DNA of 21,108 nt from Achromobacter sp. (GCA_003454835.1 DMTA01000349.1:4695-25802); one strand, 5' to 3'; shown: positions 1 to 8,882, numbered from the stretch's first letter. Numbers and translations are program-made. The notes: generated by a model not told the origin, from the letters alone.

Positions 1-734
1 GCCGGGCCACCCTGAGTGCCCGCCTCACCTTCGCCAGACAGACGAATGCGATCACCGGTATCGACACCCGGCGGCACCTTGACCGAGAGTGTCTTCTGCT
101 CCTCCACGCGCCCCTGCCCATGGCAGCTGCCGCACGGATCGGAAATCATCTTGCCACTGCCGTGGCAACGAGGACAGGTCTGCTGCACCGAGAAGAAGCC
201 CTGCTGCATGCGCACCTGGCCGATACCCCCGCAGGTGGTACAGGTAACCGGACTCGTGCCCTTCTTCGCGCCGGAACCATCGCAGGTCTTGCACTCGACC
301 AGGGTCGGCACGCGAATGGTCACGGTGGTGCCGCGCACTGCCTCTTCGAGATCGAGTTCGAGCGTGTAGCGCAGATCGCTGCCACGCTGTGCGCCGCCAC
401 GGCCGCCGCCTCGGCCGCCACTGAAGAAATCGCTGAACACGTCGCCGAAGATATCGGAGAAGTTCGCACCACCGTAACCGGCACCGGCCGCGCCAGCACC
501 CATCTGCGGATCGACACCGGCGTGGCCGTACTGATCGTAGGCAGCCCGTTTGCTCGGATCGGAGAGTACTTCGTAGGCCTCGTTGGCCTCCTTGAAGGCG
601 TCTTCAGCCGCCTTGTCCCCCGGATTGCGGTCCGGGTGATGCTTCATCGCAAGGCGCCGGTAAGCTTTTTTCAGCTCTGCCTCGCTGACGCCGCGCTCGA
701 CGCCCAGCACCTCATAAAAATCGCGTTTGGCCAT
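1..734 (-). CDS. dnaJ: Chaperone protein DnaJ (Hsp40), partial: 3' end lies beyond the window
   Basis: Co-chaperone that delivers unfolded clients to DnaK and stimulates its ATPase in the cytoplasm. The minus-strand frame starts at ATG 734 ([12 protein letters not shown]) and stays open to the window edge, giving about 244 of the roughly 375 codons usual for the family. The J domain carries the HPD motif (KHHPD, about residues 31-35). A Gly/Phe-rich segment with DIFGD follows. Then come all four zinc-binding CxxCxGxG repeats ([32 protein letters not shown]) and the beginning of the C-terminal client-binding domain. It lies downstream of grpE and dnaK on the same strand, so it is the last gene visible of a grpE-dnaK-dnaJ operon. 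The protein and gene order look Pseudomonas-like. Confidence 0.96.
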   Translation of the reverse strand, partial: MAKRDFYEVLGVERGVSEAELKKAYRRLAMKHHPDRNPGDKAAEDAFKEANEAYEVLSDPSKRAAYDQYGHAGVDPQMGAGAAGAGYGGANFSDIFGDVFSDFFSGGRGGGRGGAQRGSDLRYTLELDLEEAVRGTTVTIRVPTLVECKTCDGSGAKKGTSPVTCTTCGGIGQVRMQQGFFSVQQTCPRCHGSGKMISDPCGSCHGQGRVEEQKTLSVKVPPGVDTGDRIRLSGEGEAGTQGGP

Positions 735-777
735 AACTATCCTGAACCCTCAAATTCATGCCTTCCAGACACGCCGA

Positions 778-834
778 CGCGGGAGCAAGCCCCCGCGCAG
801 CGGTCGGGCCCGCCCGAACGAAGTCGGGACGGGC
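778..834. repeat. Two GC-rich inverted repeats (REP-like) in the dnaK-dnaJ spacer
   Basis: The 122-bp spacer between the dnaK stop and the dnaJ start holds two imperfect palindromes. One is GCGGG/CCCGC around the loop AGCAAGC at 779-796. The other is GCCCGCCCGA facing TCGGGACGGGC at 808-834. The core GGGAGCAAGC is partly repeated at 841-850 (GGAAGCAAGC). Short GC-rich elements of this kind with a GAGCAAGC core are typical of Pseudomonas REP sequences. They can also act as mRNA-stabilising or attenuating hairpins inside operons. I see no T-run that would make either one an intrinsic terminator. Confidence 0.5.
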
Positions 835-856
835 TGGAGCGGAAGCAAGCCAGGGC

Positions 857-2770
857 TTACTTGTTGTCCTTGACCTCTTCGAACTCGGCGTCGACCACGT
901 CGTCGCCCGGCTTGCCCTGCTCATCTGGCGACTGACCTTCACCAGCCTGTGCCTGCTCGGCGTACATCTTCTGCGCGACCGGGGTTGAAGCCTGGGAAAC
1001 CGCCGCGATCTTCGCTTCGATTTCGGCCTTGTCGTCGCCCTTGATGGCCACTTCCAGCTCGCCAAGCGCCTTCTCGATGGCCGCCTTGTCATCTTCGCTG
1101 GCCTTGTCGCCGGCTTCGGTGAGCATCTTGCGGGTGGCGTGCACCAGCTGGTCGCCCTGGTTACGTGCGGTGGCCAACTCCTCGAACTTCCGGTCTTCCT
1201 CGGCATTCGCCTCGGCATCGCGGACCATCTGCTCGATTTCCTCCTCGGACAGACCCGAGTTGGCCTTGATCACGATGGATTGCTGCTTGCCAGTGGCCTT
1301 GTCCTTGGCGGACACGTGCAGGATGCCGTTGGCGTCGATGTCGAAGGTGACCTCGATCTGCGGCATGCCACGCGGTGCCGGCGGGATCTCGGCCAGGTCG
1401 AAGCGACCCAGCGACTTGTTGCCGGTCGCCTGCTTACGCTCACCCTGCAGCACGTGAATGGTCACCGCGCTCTGATTGTCGTCGGCAGTGGAGAACACCT
1501 GCGACTTCTTGGTGGGGATAGTGGTGTTCTTCTCGATCAACGGAGTCATTACGCCACCCAGGGTTTCGATACCCAGCGTCAGCGGCGATACGTCGAGCAG
1601 CAGCACGTCCTTCACGTCACCGGCCAGCACGGCACCCTGGATGGCAGCACCCATTGCGACGGCTTCGTCCGGGTTGACGTCCTTGCGCGCTTCCTTGCCG
1701 AAGAACTCAGCGACCTTCTGCTGAACCAGCGGCATACGGGTCTGGCCACCGACCAGGATCACGTCGTCGATCTTCGAAACGTCGACGCCGGCATCCTTCA
1801 GCGCAATACGGCAAGGCTCGATGGTGCGCTGCACCAGATCCTCGACCAGCGCTTCCAGCTTGGCCCGGGAAATCTTCACGTTCAGGTGCTTCGGACCAGA
1901 CGCGTCAGCGGTGATGTACGGCAGGTTGACGTCGGTCTGCTGGCTGGAGGACAGCTCGATCTTGGCCTTCTCTGCTGCTTCCTTCAGGCGCTGCATCGCC
2001 AGCGGATCACCCTTGAGGTTCATGCCGGTTTCTTTTTTGAACTCGTCGACGAGGTAGTCGATCAGGCGGATGTCGAAATCCTCACCACCGAGGAAGGTGT
2101 CACCGTTGGTGGCCAATACTTCGAATTGATGCTCGCCATCGACTTCGGCGATCTCGATCACCGACACGTCGAAGGTGCCGCCACCCAGGTCATAGACGAT
2201 CACGGTGTGGTCGCCCTTGGCCTTGTCCATACCGTATGCCAGCGCAGCCGCGGTCGGCTCGTTGATGATGCGCTTGACGTCCAGACCGGCGATACGACCG
2301 GCATCCTTGGTGGCCTGACGCTGGCTGTCGTTGAAGTAGGCCGGAACGGTGATCACCGCCTCGGTCACCGGCTCACCGAGGTAGTCCTCGGCGGTCTTCT
2401 TCATCTTCTTCAGGATTTCAGCGGAGATCTGCGGCGGCGCCATCTTCTGGCCATTCACCTCGACCCAGGCGTCGCTGTTGTCTGCCTTGACGATCTTGTA
2501 AGGGACCATCTGAATGTCTTTCTGCACGACGTCTTCGTCAAAGCGACGACCGATCAGACGCTTTACCGCATACAGGGTGTTGTGCGGGTTGGTCACTGCC
2601 TGGCGCTTGGCCGACTGACCAACCAGGATTTCGCCGTCGTTGGCGTACGCGATGATCGACGGAGTGGTACGGCCGCCTTCGGCATTTTCAATTACCTTGG
2701 CCTTGCCGTTTTCCAGAATCGAGACGCAGGAGTTGGTGGTTCCTAGGTCGATACCGATGATCTTGCCCAT
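857..2770 (-). CDS. dnaK: Molecular chaperone DnaK (Hsp70)
   Basis: ATP-dependent cytoplasmic Hsp70 working with DnaJ and the nucleotide-exchange factor GrpE. The 637-residue product has the usual full length. The ATPase domain begins with the phosphate-binding loop [11 protein letters not shown] and contains the adenosine/phosphate motif [10 protein letters not shown] and the GGQTRMP segment. The interdomain linker [10 protein letters not shown] is followed by the peptide-binding beta domain and the alpha-helical lid, ending in an acidic tail ([11 protein letters not shown]). The start at ATG 2770 is preceded by GGAG about 10 nt upstream. It lies 99 bp after grpE and 122 bp before dnaJ. Details such as [28 protein letters not shown] split in two ([22 protein letters not shown]) match gammaproteobacterial rather than Bordetella-type DnaK as I recall them. 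Confidence 0.99.
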   Translation of the reverse strand: MGKIIGIDLGTTNSCVSILENGKAKVIENAEGGRTTPSIIAYANDGEILVGQSAKRQAVTNPHNTLYAVKRLIGRRFDEDVVQKDIQMVPYKIVKADNSDAWVEVNGQKMAPPQISAEILKKMKKTAEDYLGEPVTEAVITVPAYFNDSQRQATKDAGRIAGLDVKRIINEPTAAALAYGMDKAKGDHTVIVYDLGGGTFDVSVIEIAEVDGEHQFEVLATNGDTFLGGEDFDIRLIDYLVDEFKKETGMNLKGDPLAMQRLKEAAEKAKIELSSSQQTDVNLPYITADASGPKHLNVKISRAKLEALVEDLVQRTIEPCRIALKDAGVDVSKIDDVILVGGQTRMPLVQQKVAEFFGKEARKDVNPDEAVAMGAAIQGAVLAGDVKDVLLLDVSPLTLGIETLGGVMTPLIEKNTTIPTKKSQVFSTADDNQSAVTIHVLQGERKQATGNKSLGRFDLAEIPPAPRGMPQIEVTFDIDANGILHVSAKDKATGKQQSIVIKANSGLSEEEIEQMVRDAEANAEEDRKFEELATARNQGDQLVHATRKMLTEAGDKASEDDKAAIEKALGELEVAIKGDDKAEIEAKIAAVSQASTPVAQKMYAEQAQAGEGQSPDEQGKPGDDVVDAEFEEVKDNK

Positions 2771-2869
2771 TTAATTCGCTCTCCAAATTTCGATTGGTCC
2801 GCGCCTGTTTTACCGGCTGCGGGTAACACAAAAACGCTTGGCTACCAGATTGGGGTCGGTAACCGGATT

Positions 2870-3439
2870 TCAAGCCTTCTCATCAATCGAAGGCGGCACA
2901 TCGGCAGGCGCCTTGCTGACGACGACCATCGCCGGACGCAGCAGGCGACCGTTGAGCAGGTAACCTTTCTGGAACACCTTGAGCACGCTGCCCGGCTCGA
3001 CATGGGTGCTTTCTTCCATGGCCATGGCCTGGTGATGCTCAGGATTGAACGGCTCGCCATGCGGATCGAGCTGCTCGAGCTGGTGACGCGCCAGCGTGTC
3101 CTGAAGCAGCTTGAGGGTCAGCTCGACGCCCTCACGCATGGGCTTGACCGCCTCGTCATCAGCACTGGACAGCTCAAGGCCACGCTCGAGACTGTCGGCA
3201 ACGGCAAGCAGATCACCGGCAAACTTTTCCAGGGCGAACTTGTGCGCCTTTTCCACATCCTGCTCGGCGCGCCGGCGGATGTTCTGCAGCTCAGCCGCAA
3301 CGCGCAGTGACTGGTCCTGCGCAGCGGCCAGCTGCTCTTCCAGCGACTGCACGCGGGCGGCCAGATCCTCGGCTACGTCCGCTTCCGAATGCTCGGGCGC
3401 TTCCGGGTTCTGGTTATCCAGGTTCTGCTCGTCGGCCAT
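2870..3439 (-). CDS. grpE: Nucleotide exchange factor GrpE
   Basis: Releases ADP from DnaK to reset the Hsp70 cycle. The 189-residue protein has the family layout. An acidic, disordered N-terminus is followed by a long coiled-coil helix (about residues 25-85, [17 protein letters not shown] then [17 protein letters not shown]). A four-helix segment and the compact beta wing ([22 protein letters not shown]) complete it. The start ATG 3439 has a strong AGAGGAGG ribosome-binding site 5-6 nt upstream. It is the first gene of the grpE-dnaK-dnaJ operon and lies downstream of a sigma-32 promoter. The order grpE-dnaK-dnaJ with recN divergent is that of Pseudomonas. Confidence 0.98.
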   Translation of the reverse strand: MADEQNLDNQNPEAPEHSEADVAEDLAARVQSLEEQLAAAQDQSLRVAAELQNIRRRAEQDVEKAHKFALEKFAGDLLAVADSLERGLELSSADDEAVKPMREGVELTLKLLQDTLARHQLEQLDPHGEPFNPEHHQAMAMEESTHVEPGSVLKVFQKGYLLNGRLLRPAMVVVSKAPADVPPSIDEKA

Positions 3440-3490
3440 AGGTCCTCCTCTCTATACGATCAGCGGGCAGCAAACCCGCGCTAGTGCCGC

Positions 3491-3520
3491 TATATGGGGG
3501 CGCGAAAACAGGCTTCAAGG
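3491..3520 (-). promoter_or_regulatory. Sigma-32 (RpoH) heat-shock promoter for grpE-dnaK-dnaJ
   Basis: On the minus strand the -35 element CTTGAA (3514-3519) is followed, after a 14-bp spacer, by the -10 element CCCCATATA (3491-3499). This matches the RpoH consensus (CTTGAA, 13-15 bp, CCCCATnT) almost perfectly. Transcription should begin near 3485, about 45 nt upstream of the grpE start. The leader contains a small GCGGG/CCCGC hairpin before the ribosome-binding site. Confidence 0.88.
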
Positions 3521-3579
3521 GCGGAAAGCGAAGAGCGCCCAGCGAAATGACGAGCAACCGCACATTCATCCTTCAACGC

Positions 3580-3616
3580 TTGTAGCGCCCAGGAAAACCA
3601 CTGTATAAATAGCCAG
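3580..3616 (+). promoter_or_regulatory. recN promoter with overlapping LexA (SOS) box
   Basis: CTGTATAAATAGCCAG at 3601-3616 has the CTG-N10-CAG form of the proteobacterial LexA box with an AT-rich centre. It overlaps a plausible sigma-70 promoter: -35 TTGTAG at 3580-3585, an 18-bp spacer, and -10 TATAAA at 3604-3609. It ends 25 bp before the recN start. recN is a classic SOS gene, so LexA repression here is expected from the family and supported by the site. Confidence 0.8.
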
Positions 3617-3641
3617 CCACGCAAAATCGGGAGCCCTTGCC

Positions 3642-5324
3642 ATGCTGGTTCATCTATCGGTCCACAACTACGCCATCGTCGAGCACCTCGACCTCGAGCT
3701 GAAACGCGGCATGAGCGTCATCAGCGGAGAAACCGGCGCAGGCAAGTCGATCATGCTCGATGCCCTCGGCCTGACGTTGGGCGACCGGGCCGACAGCAGC
3801 GTGGTGCGCATCGGCGCCGACAAGGCCGACATTCTTGCCAGCTTCGACCTGGACGATATTCCCGACGCCCGCGCCTGGCTCGCCGAGCGCGACATGGACC
3901 ATGACGGGCCCTGCATCCTGCGCCGCGTCATCACCGCCGAAGGTCGTTCCCGCGGCTACATCAACGGCACCCCTTGTCCGCAGGGCGACCTCAAGTCGCT
4001 GGGCGAGCTGCTTATCGATATCCACAGCCAGCATGAGCATCAATCCCTGCTGAAGACCGACACCCATCGGCGCCTGCTCGATGAGTACAGCGGCAACCAG
4101 GAGCTGGCGCGACAGGTCCAGCTGGCCGCCCAGCGCTGGCGGCAGACGCGACAGACCCTGGAACGCCTGAGCAACAGTGGCGACGAACAGCGCGCACGCC
4201 ACCAATTGCTCAGCTACCAGCTGGAAGAGCTGGAGAACCTGGCGCTGGGTGAGAACGAACTGGAGCAACTCGAGCGCGAACACAAGAACCTGGCCAACGC
4301 TGAGCAGTTGCTCGGCGCCTGCCGCCAGGTCATGGAGCTGTGCAGCGAGAGCGATGCCGGCAACGTGCTGTCGGCACTGACCAGCAGCCTGCAGCGTCTG
4401 AGCGCCTTCCAGAGCCAACCTCAAGCCCTGAGCGAAGCAGTCAATCTGCTGGCGAGCGCGCAGATTCAGGTCGAAGAGGCGATCGGCGAGCTGAACCGCT
4501 TCGTCGATCACTTCGACGCCGATCCGGAGCGCCAGCAGATGCTGGAAGAGCGGCTGGATACCATCTACACCCTCGCTCGCAAGCACCGCGTGCAACCGAC
4601 CGAACTGCCCAACCTGCACCAGCAGCTGCTGGAGGAGCTAGAAGGGCTGAACGCCGACGACGAAGCAGTCGAGCGCCTCGGTGAAGAACTGGCGGCCTAC
4701 GCTCGGCACTACGAAGAAAAAGCCGGCGAACTCAGCCGCATGCGCCAGGCCGCGGCCGAACAACTGGCCAGCGCTGTCGAGGTAGAGATTCAAAGACTGG
4801 GTATGCCAGGCGGCAGATTCAGCGTGCAACTCAAGCCTGCAGCCGAAGGCGAACTGATGCCCTACGGCCTGGAGCAGGTCGAGTTCCTGGTCAGCGCCAA
4901 CCCGGGCCAGCCCCTGCGCGCCCTGGCCAAGGTCGCATCCGGGGGTGAACTATCACGCATCAGCCTGGCGATTCAGGTGATCACCGCGCAGACATCCCGC
5001 GTACCGACGCTGGTGTTCGATGAAGTCGACGTGGGTATCGGCGGCCCCACTGCGGAGATCGTTGGCCAGCTACTGCGCCGCCTCGGCGAGCGCGGCCAGG
5101 TGCTGACCGTCACCCACCTGCCGCAGGTCGCCGCCTGCGCCAACAATCAGTTTCTGGTCAGCAAGGCCGAATCGCGAGGCACCACGCGCTCCAGCATCGA
5201 ACCGCTGGATGCCTCGGCCCGCGTCGAGGAAATCGCGCGGATGCTGGGTGGCATGAAGCTCACCGCCACCACCCGCGAGCACGCGCGCGAAATGCTGGAA
5301 GGATTCGGGCAGACCGCCCCTTAA
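3642..5324 (+). CDS. recN: DNA repair protein RecN (SMC-like ATPase)
   Basis: SMC-family ATPase that acts at double-strand breaks and aids RecA-dependent recombination repair. The 560-residue protein is the normal length. Walker A GETGAGKS lies at residues 29-36. A long central coiled coil (about 160-370) follows, and then the ABC signature ASGGELSRISLA and Walker B TLVFDEVDVGIGG in the C-terminal ATPase half. The N-terminus MLVHLSVHNYAIVEHLDLEL is of Pseudomonas type; betaproteobacterial RecN usually begins more like MLRTLxIRDFVIV. It is divergent from grpE, convergent with fur, and carries an upstream SOS box. It is the last clearly Pseudomonas-like gene before the apparent junction. Confidence 0.98.
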   Translation: MLVHLSVHNYAIVEHLDLELKRGMSVISGETGAGKSIMLDALGLTLGDRADSSVVRIGADKADILASFDLDDIPDARAWLAERDMDHDGPCILRRVITAEGRSRGYINGTPCPQGDLKSLGELLIDIHSQHEHQSLLKTDTHRRLLDEYSGNQELARQVQLAAQRWRQTRQTLERLSNSGDEQRARHQLLSYQLEELENLALGENELEQLEREHKNLANAEQLLGACRQVMELCSESDAGNVLSALTSSLQRLSAFQSQPQALSEAVNLLASAQIQVEEAIGELNRFVDHFDADPERQQMLEERLDTIYTLARKHRVQPTELPNLHQQLLEELEGLNADDEAVERLGEELAAYARHYEEKAGELSRMRQAAAEQLASAVEVEIQRLGMPGGRFSVQLKPAAEGELMPYGLEQVEFLVSANPGQPLRALAKVASGGELSRISLAIQVITAQTSRVPTLVFDEVDVGIGGPTAEIVGQLLRRLGERGQVLTVTHLPQVAACANNQFLVSKAESRGTTRSSIEPLDASARVEEIARMLGGMKLTATTREHAREMLEGFGQTAP

Positions 5325-5375
5325 GTCCGGCGCCGCGAGCGCGGCATCGACTCCCCCATCGCGCCAGCAACATGC

Positions 5376-5410
5376 AAAAAGCCCCTTCAAACTGAAGGGG
5401 CTTTATTTTT
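5376..5410. terminator. Bidirectional terminator between convergent recN and fur
   Basis: A 9-bp perfect stem GCCCCTTCA/TGAAGGGGC with loop AAC is flanked by an A-run on the left and CTTTATTTTT on the right. It can therefore stop transcription from both directions. A second, GC-only palindrome GGCCGG/CCGGCC follows at about 5420-5437, before the fur stop codon. The apparent taxonomic switch falls in this spacer. Confidence 0.85.
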
Positions 5411-5455
5411 CGGGTAAGCGGCCGGACCAGCCGGCCACTTGCCTGCCAAGCCGAC

Positions 5456-5875
5456 TTAACGGCCCTTGAGGCAGCTACCGCAGATGCCGTACAGCACCAT
5501 CGCGTGGCTTTCCAACGCGAAGGAGTTGTCCTTGGCAATCTTCTGCTGGCGCTTTTCGATTTCCGGATCCGAGAACTCGACAACCTTGCCGCAGTTGGTG
5601 CAGATCAGGTGGTCATGGTGGTCGCCGTCGTTCAGCTCGAAAACGGCCTTGCCGCTGTCGAACTGGCTGCGCGCCAGGATGCCGGCCTGCTCGAACTGCG
5701 TCAGCACGCGGTAGACCGTAGCCAGGCCGATTTCGACGTTTTCGCCAATGAGGGCGCGGTAGACGTCTTCGGCGCTCAGGTGCCGTTCACCCGATTTGCG
5801 GAAAATATCAAGAATCTTCAGGCGAGGAAAAGTCGCCTTCAAACCCATGTTTTTCAGTTCGCTTTGGTCGCTCAT
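5456..5875 (-). CDS. fur: Ferric uptake regulator Fur
   Basis: Iron-responsive dimeric repressor of uptake genes. I chose the internal ATG at 5875 ([20 protein letters not shown], 139 residues). It has GGAGAG about 10 nt upstream and matches the known betaproteobacterial N-terminus; an in-frame ATG at 5911 would add 12 unlikely residues. The winged helix covers roughly residues 10-82 (DNA-recognition part [17 protein letters not shown]). Metal ligands are visible at H86-H87-D88-H89 and four structural zinc cysteines at C92, C95, C132 and C135. Pseudomonas aeruginosa Fur lacks this cysteine set, so this Fur is of Bordetella/Achromobacter type. It is divergent from omlA and convergent with recN. 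Confidence 0.97.
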   Translation of the reverse strand: MSDQSELKNMGLKATFPRLKILDIFRKSGERHLSAEDVYRALIGENVEIGLATVYRVLTQFEQAGILARSQFDSGKAVFELNDGDHHDHLICTNCGKVVEFSDPEIEKRQQKIAKDNSFALESHAMVLYGICGSCLKGR

Positions 5876-6023
5876 GGTGTAATCGCTCTCCGTCCGCGTT
5901 GGCATGGGCAAGGACTGGGGTCACCGCAAGCCGGCTCGCCGAATTCATGCCGCCTCGCGGAACTATCCTTATGAAACCTTTATGATAACGGTTTTGCTTG
6001 CTTCCAAATAATAGGGGCGCGTA

Positions 6024-6566
6024 GTGTCCATGTTTGCACGTATTCCCTCCCGCTCTCTGAAGACCGGTTTGGCTGTCGCCGCCCTGGCTGTCGCCTTGGC
6101 TGGCTGCACCTCGAATAAATGGGGCTTCCCGTACAAAGCTCCGGTCCAGCAGGGTAACTGGATCACGCAGGAACAGGTAGCACTGCTCCAGCCCGGCATG
6201 ACCCGCGAACAAGTCCGCTTCGCGCTCGGCAGCCCCACGCTCACCAGCGTGCTGCACGCCAACCGCTGGGACTACCCGTACTACTTCAAGCCGGGTTACG
6301 GCGCCTCGCAAGAGCGCAAGTTCACCGTCTGGTTTGAAAACGACCGCCTCGTGCGCTGGGAAGGCGACAAACAGCCTGACCTGCAGCCTTATCAGATCAA
6401 CACCCCGAGCGCTATCGCCGACGAAAAGACCGACAAGCGTCTGGACCAGGACGAAGAGCGCATCAAGCAAGAGCAGGACGAGCAGAAGCGCGACGCCGAT
6501 GCGCCCGTCAGCCCGCTCAACCAATACCCTGGCCAACCGGGCAACGCGCCCGAGCCGCTGCGTTAA
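6024..6566 (+). CDS. bamE: Outer membrane assembly lipoprotein BamE/OmlA (SmpA family)
   Basis: Lipoprotein of the BAM complex that inserts beta-barrel proteins into the outer membrane. A signal peptide (residues 1-27) ends in the lipobox LAGC, with Cys28 as the lipidation site. The conserved SmpA/OmlA domain follows (QPGMTREQVRFALGSP, RWDYPYYF, FTVWFENDRLVRWEGD). The C-terminus (about 130-180) is charged, then rich in Pro, Asn and Gln, and longer than in the enteric protein. It starts at GTG 6024 or ATG 6030; AGGGGC lies 6 nt before the GTG, which favours it. The gene is divergent from fur and 15 bp ahead of dapB, probably co-transcribed. Confidence 0.95.
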   Translation: MSMFARIPSRSLKTGLAVAALAVALAGCTSNKWGFPYKAPVQQGNWITQEQVALLQPGMTREQVRFALGSPTLTSVLHANRWDYPYYFKPGYGASQERKFTVWFENDRLVRWEGDKQPDLQPYQINTPSAIADEKTDKRLDQDEERIKQEQDEQKRDADAPVSPLNQYPGQPGNAPEPLR

Positions 6567-6581
6567 ACCGAAGGACAATTT

Positions 6582-7373
6582 ATGCGTATTGCTATCGCCG
6601 GCGCCAACGGCCGCATGGGCCAGATGCTGATCGAGGCCATCCTGAAGGCCGACGGCCTGGAACTGGCAGTTGCGCTGGACGCCCCGAGCTCCGCTTCGTT
6701 GGGCCGCGACGCCGGCGCCACGCTGGGCAAGCAGACGGGCGTGGCCATTACCGACGACCTGGATGCCCTGGCCGGCGCCGATTGCCTGATCGACTTCACC
6801 CGTCCCGAAGGCACGCTCAAGCACCTGCAAGCCTGCGTCAAGCACGGCGTGAAGGCCGTCATCGGCACCACGGGCTTTGACGACAATGGCCGCGCCGCGA
6901 TCGAAGTCGCCGCACAAAAGACCGCCATCGTGTTCGCCCCCAACATGAGCGTGGGCGTCAACGCCACGCTCAAGCTGCTGGACATGGCGGCCCGCATCCT
7001 GAATGCCGGCTATGACGTCGAAGTGTTCGAAGCGCATCACCGCAACAAGGTGGACGCACCGTCGGGTACTGCGCTCAAGATGGGCGAAACGATTGCGTCC
7101 GCCTGGGACGTCGCTCTGCCCGACGTCGCCACCTGGAGCCGCCACGGCGACACCGGCGTGCGCAAACCCGGCACCATCGGCTTTTCAGTGCTGCGTGGTG
7201 GCGACATTGTGGGCGATCACACCGTGTCGTTCTGCGGCATCGGCGAGCGCATCGAGATCACGCACCGCTCGTCCAGCCGGGCCACCTACGCAGAAGGCGC
7301 GCTGCGCGCGGCGCGTTTCCTCGACGGCAAGACCAACGGACTCTACGACATGCAGTCGGTGCTGGGTCTCTGA
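6582..7373 (+). CDS. dapB: 4-hydroxy-tetrahydrodipicolinate reductase DapB
   Basis: NAD(P)H-dependent reductase of the diaminopimelate/lysine pathway, acting in the cytoplasm as a tetramer. The 263-residue protein has the usual length. The Rossmann dinucleotide motif GANGRMG lies at residues 7-13. The catalytic signature [14 protein letters not shown] is at 150-163, with the catalytic histidine and lysine present. Later, [13 protein letters not shown] is typical of the family. GAAGGA lies about 8 nt upstream of the ATG. It follows omlA closely and ends before a strong terminator. Pseudomonas carries dapB next to dnaJ instead, so this placement supports a betaproteobacterial right-hand segment. 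Confidence 0.98.
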   Translation: MRIAIAGANGRMGQMLIEAILKADGLELAVALDAPSSASLGRDAGATLGKQTGVAITDDLDALAGADCLIDFTRPEGTLKHLQACVKHGVKAVIGTTGFDDNGRAAIEVAAQKTAIVFAPNMSVGVNATLKLLDMAARILNAGYDVEVFEAHHRNKVDAPSGTALKMGETIASAWDVALPDVATWSRHGDTGVRKPGTIGFSVLRGGDIVGDHTVSFCGIGERIEITHRSSSRATYAEGALRAARFLDGKTNGLYDMQSVLGL

Positions 7374-7396
7374 TCCGATCCTCGGCACAAAAAAGC

Positions 7397-7421
7397 AAAG
7401 GACCCCTCGGGGTCCTTTTTT
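7397..7421. terminator. Intrinsic terminator between dapB and murB
   Basis: The stem AAAGGACCCC/GGGGTCCTTT has a very short loop and runs into six T residues on the plus strand. An A-rich stretch lies on the left (7389-7399), so it can also serve murB arriving from the minus strand. Confidence 0.85.
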
Positions 7422-7489
7422 CATGCTCGTCTCGGTTTGGCAGGGTGTCAGACACCGTCTGCGCCATCTCCGCCTGTTCGGCCGCCGGG

Positions 7490-8533
7490 TCACACCACGA
7501 CAGGTTCCGGTTCCAGCCGCACGCCATAACGGTCAGCCACGGCGTCTTGCACTGCCCGGGCCAGGCCCATGATGTCCGCGGCGGTGGCGCCGCCGCGATT
7601 GATCAGCACGAGCGCCTGGCGATCATGCACGCCAGCCGCGCCCAGCGCCTTGCCCTTCCAGCCGCATTGGTCGATCAGCCAGCCGGCGGCCAGCTTGTAG
7701 CGGCCGTCGGGCTGCGCATACGAGACCAGGCCGGGAAAGCGCGCCGCCAGGGCATCGCGCTGCGCAGCCGGCACGATCGGATTCTTGAAGAAGCTGCCAG
7801 CATTGCCGGTGATGGCGGGGTCAGGCAGCTTGGCTCGCCGGATCTCGCAGACCGCCTCGAACACGTCGCGCGCGCTGGGCGAGCCGTTCGACAGCCGCTC
7901 ATGGCGTTGCAGATCCGGATATTCCAGCACCGGCCGCCAGGGGCGCGGCAAAGCGAAGCGCACGCTTACGATGATCCAGCGACCGGGCTCGTCGTGCTTG
8001 AACGTGCTGTCGCGGTATGAAAACCGGCAATCGGCCGCCTGCATTTCCACGAAGCGCGCCTTGCGCACGTCCCACGCCGTCAGACCATGAAAGCGCTCCT
8101 GCAGCTCGACGCCGTAGGCCCCGATGTTCTGCACGGGCGAGGCGCCCACGGTGCCGGGGATCAACGCCAGGTTTTCCAGGCCGTTCCACCCCTGCGTCAC
8201 GCACGCCGACACGAAATCATGCCAGTTCTCGCCGCCGGCAGCTTCGACGATCCATGCGTCCGGCCGCGCTTCCACAAGGCGCACGCCCTGAAAAGCCACG
8301 CGTGCGACCATACCCGGCACGCGCTCTGGCAGCACCACGTTGCTGCCGCCGCCCAGCACCAGGAGCGAAGGCGCCGATTGCGCGAGCGCCGACAAAGCAG
8401 GCAATTGCGCCGGATCACGCAGCGCGACGAACGCGTCGGCCCGGGATGCGAGTCCCAGCGTATTGAGACGAGTGAGGTCCTGCTCGGCTGGAAACAACGA
8501 ATCGGGCGCGGGTCCGGCTAAGGAATTTGACAT
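7490..8533 (-). CDS. murB: UDP-N-acetylmuramate dehydrogenase MurB
   Basis: FAD-dependent enzyme that reduces UDP-GlcNAc-enolpyruvate to UDP-MurNAc in peptidoglycan synthesis. The product has 347 residues. The FAD-binding part includes [10 protein letters not shown] (about 58-67) and [17 protein letters not shown] (125-141). The type I substrate domain has FSYRDSTFK (171-179) and the catalytic-serine segment NAGSFFKNP (244-252). The C-terminal LEPEP carries the conserved glutamate region. The start at ATG 8533 lacks a clear ribosome-binding site; a TATAGC element lies 18 nt upstream, so the leader may be very short. It points away from the tRNA genes and converges on dapB. Confidence 0.97.
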   Translation of the reverse strand: MSNSLAGPAPDSLFPAEQDLTRLNTLGLASRADAFVALRDPAQLPALSALAQSAPSLLVLGGGSNVVLPERVPGMVARVAFQGVRLVEARPDAWIVEAAGGENWHDFVSACVTQGWNGLENLALIPGTVGASPVQNIGAYGVELQERFHGLTAWDVRKARFVEMQAADCRFSYRDSTFKHDEPGRWIIVSVRFALPRPWRPVLEYPDLQRHERLSNGSPSARDVFEAVCEIRRAKLPDPAITGNAGSFFKNPIVPAAQRDALAARFPGLVSYAQPDGRYKLAAGWLIDQCGWKGKALGAAGVHDRQALVLINRGGATAADIMGLARAVQDAVADRYGVRLEPEPVVV

Positions 8534-8634
8534 GGGTGCTACGTGGTGTGCTATAGTTTCTGTCTTCGCTCAGTTTACTTGATTGAGTGCTTGACCCGAT
8601 TTGACTCTCAAATCACAGCCAGCAAGACCGGCCT

Positions 8635-8663
8635 GGGACAAGCTCAAAAAATCGTGCTAGACT
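8635..8663 (+). promoter_or_regulatory. Promoter for the first tRNA-Gly
   Basis: -35 GGGACA (8635-8640), 17-bp spacer and -10 TAGACT (8658-8663) preceded by TG. The predicted leader carries CTGATC/GATCAG (8673-8678 and 8691-8696) and GGTTC/GAACC (8713-8717 and 8731-8735) stem-loops before the tRNA. Confidence 0.6.
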
Positions 8664-8738
8664 GCGCGCCTTCTGATCGATAACCAAGTTGATCAGAGTG
8701 AATAAGAAAAGCGGTTCTGAGCAGTTTGCGGAACCAAT

Positions 8739-8814
8739 GCGGGAGTAGCTCAGTTGGTAGAGCGCAACCTTGCCAAGGTTGAGGTCGCGAGTTCGAGACT
8801 CGTCTCCCGCTCCA
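8739..8814 (+). tRNA. tRNA-Gly (anticodon GCC), copy 1
   Basis: A 76-nt cloverleaf with a 7-bp acceptor stem (GCGGGAG with CTCCCGC). The anticodon stem is CAACC/GGTTG around loop TTGCCAA, which gives anticodon GCC. The T loop is TTCGAGA and the terminal CCA is encoded. It is identical in sequence to copies at 9042 and 10727. It has its own promoter and is followed by a terminator at 8862-8882. Confidence 0.98.
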
Positions 8815-8861
8815 GATTTTGATGTGCAGCTTTTTGTCGATGCTGCAGATCGTTGAAAGCA

Positions 8862-8882
8862 AGGGCCGAAAGGCCCTTTTTT
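8862..8882 (+). terminator. Intrinsic terminator after tRNA-Gly copy 1
   Basis: Stem AGGGCC/GGCCCT with loop GAAA followed by TTTTTT, 47 nt after the encoded CCA. Confidence 0.85.

Noticed and set aside
778..850. CRISPR-like repeat array
   Set aside because: The repeated units are few, palindromic and of unequal spacing, with no spacers. No other region of the window shows regularly spaced repeats with unique spacers.
1139..2746. Long plus-strand open frame (535 codons) across the dnaK locus
   Set aside because: It is the antisense shadow of dnaK. Its residues are low-complexity and resemble no family, while dnaK on the minus strand is complete with all motifs.
3654..4619. Minus-strand open frame of 321 codons inside recN
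   Set aside because: It lies opposite recN, has no family motifs, and the open frame is explained by high G+C codon bias.
5456..5911. Longer Fur reading frame starting at ATG 5911
   Set aside because: The extra 12 residues do not match the family, and ATG 5875 has the better ribosome-binding site and the conserved MSDQ start.
5960..6020. Possible Fur box in the fur/omlA divergent region (TTATGA repeats around 5968-5990)
   Set aside because: The repeated TTATGA units are spaced 11 bp apart and do not fit the 19-bp Fur consensus well enough to call.
5808..7145. Minus-strand open frame of 445 codons across fur, omlA and dapB
   Set aside because: It overlaps three well-supported genes and has no recognisable domain.
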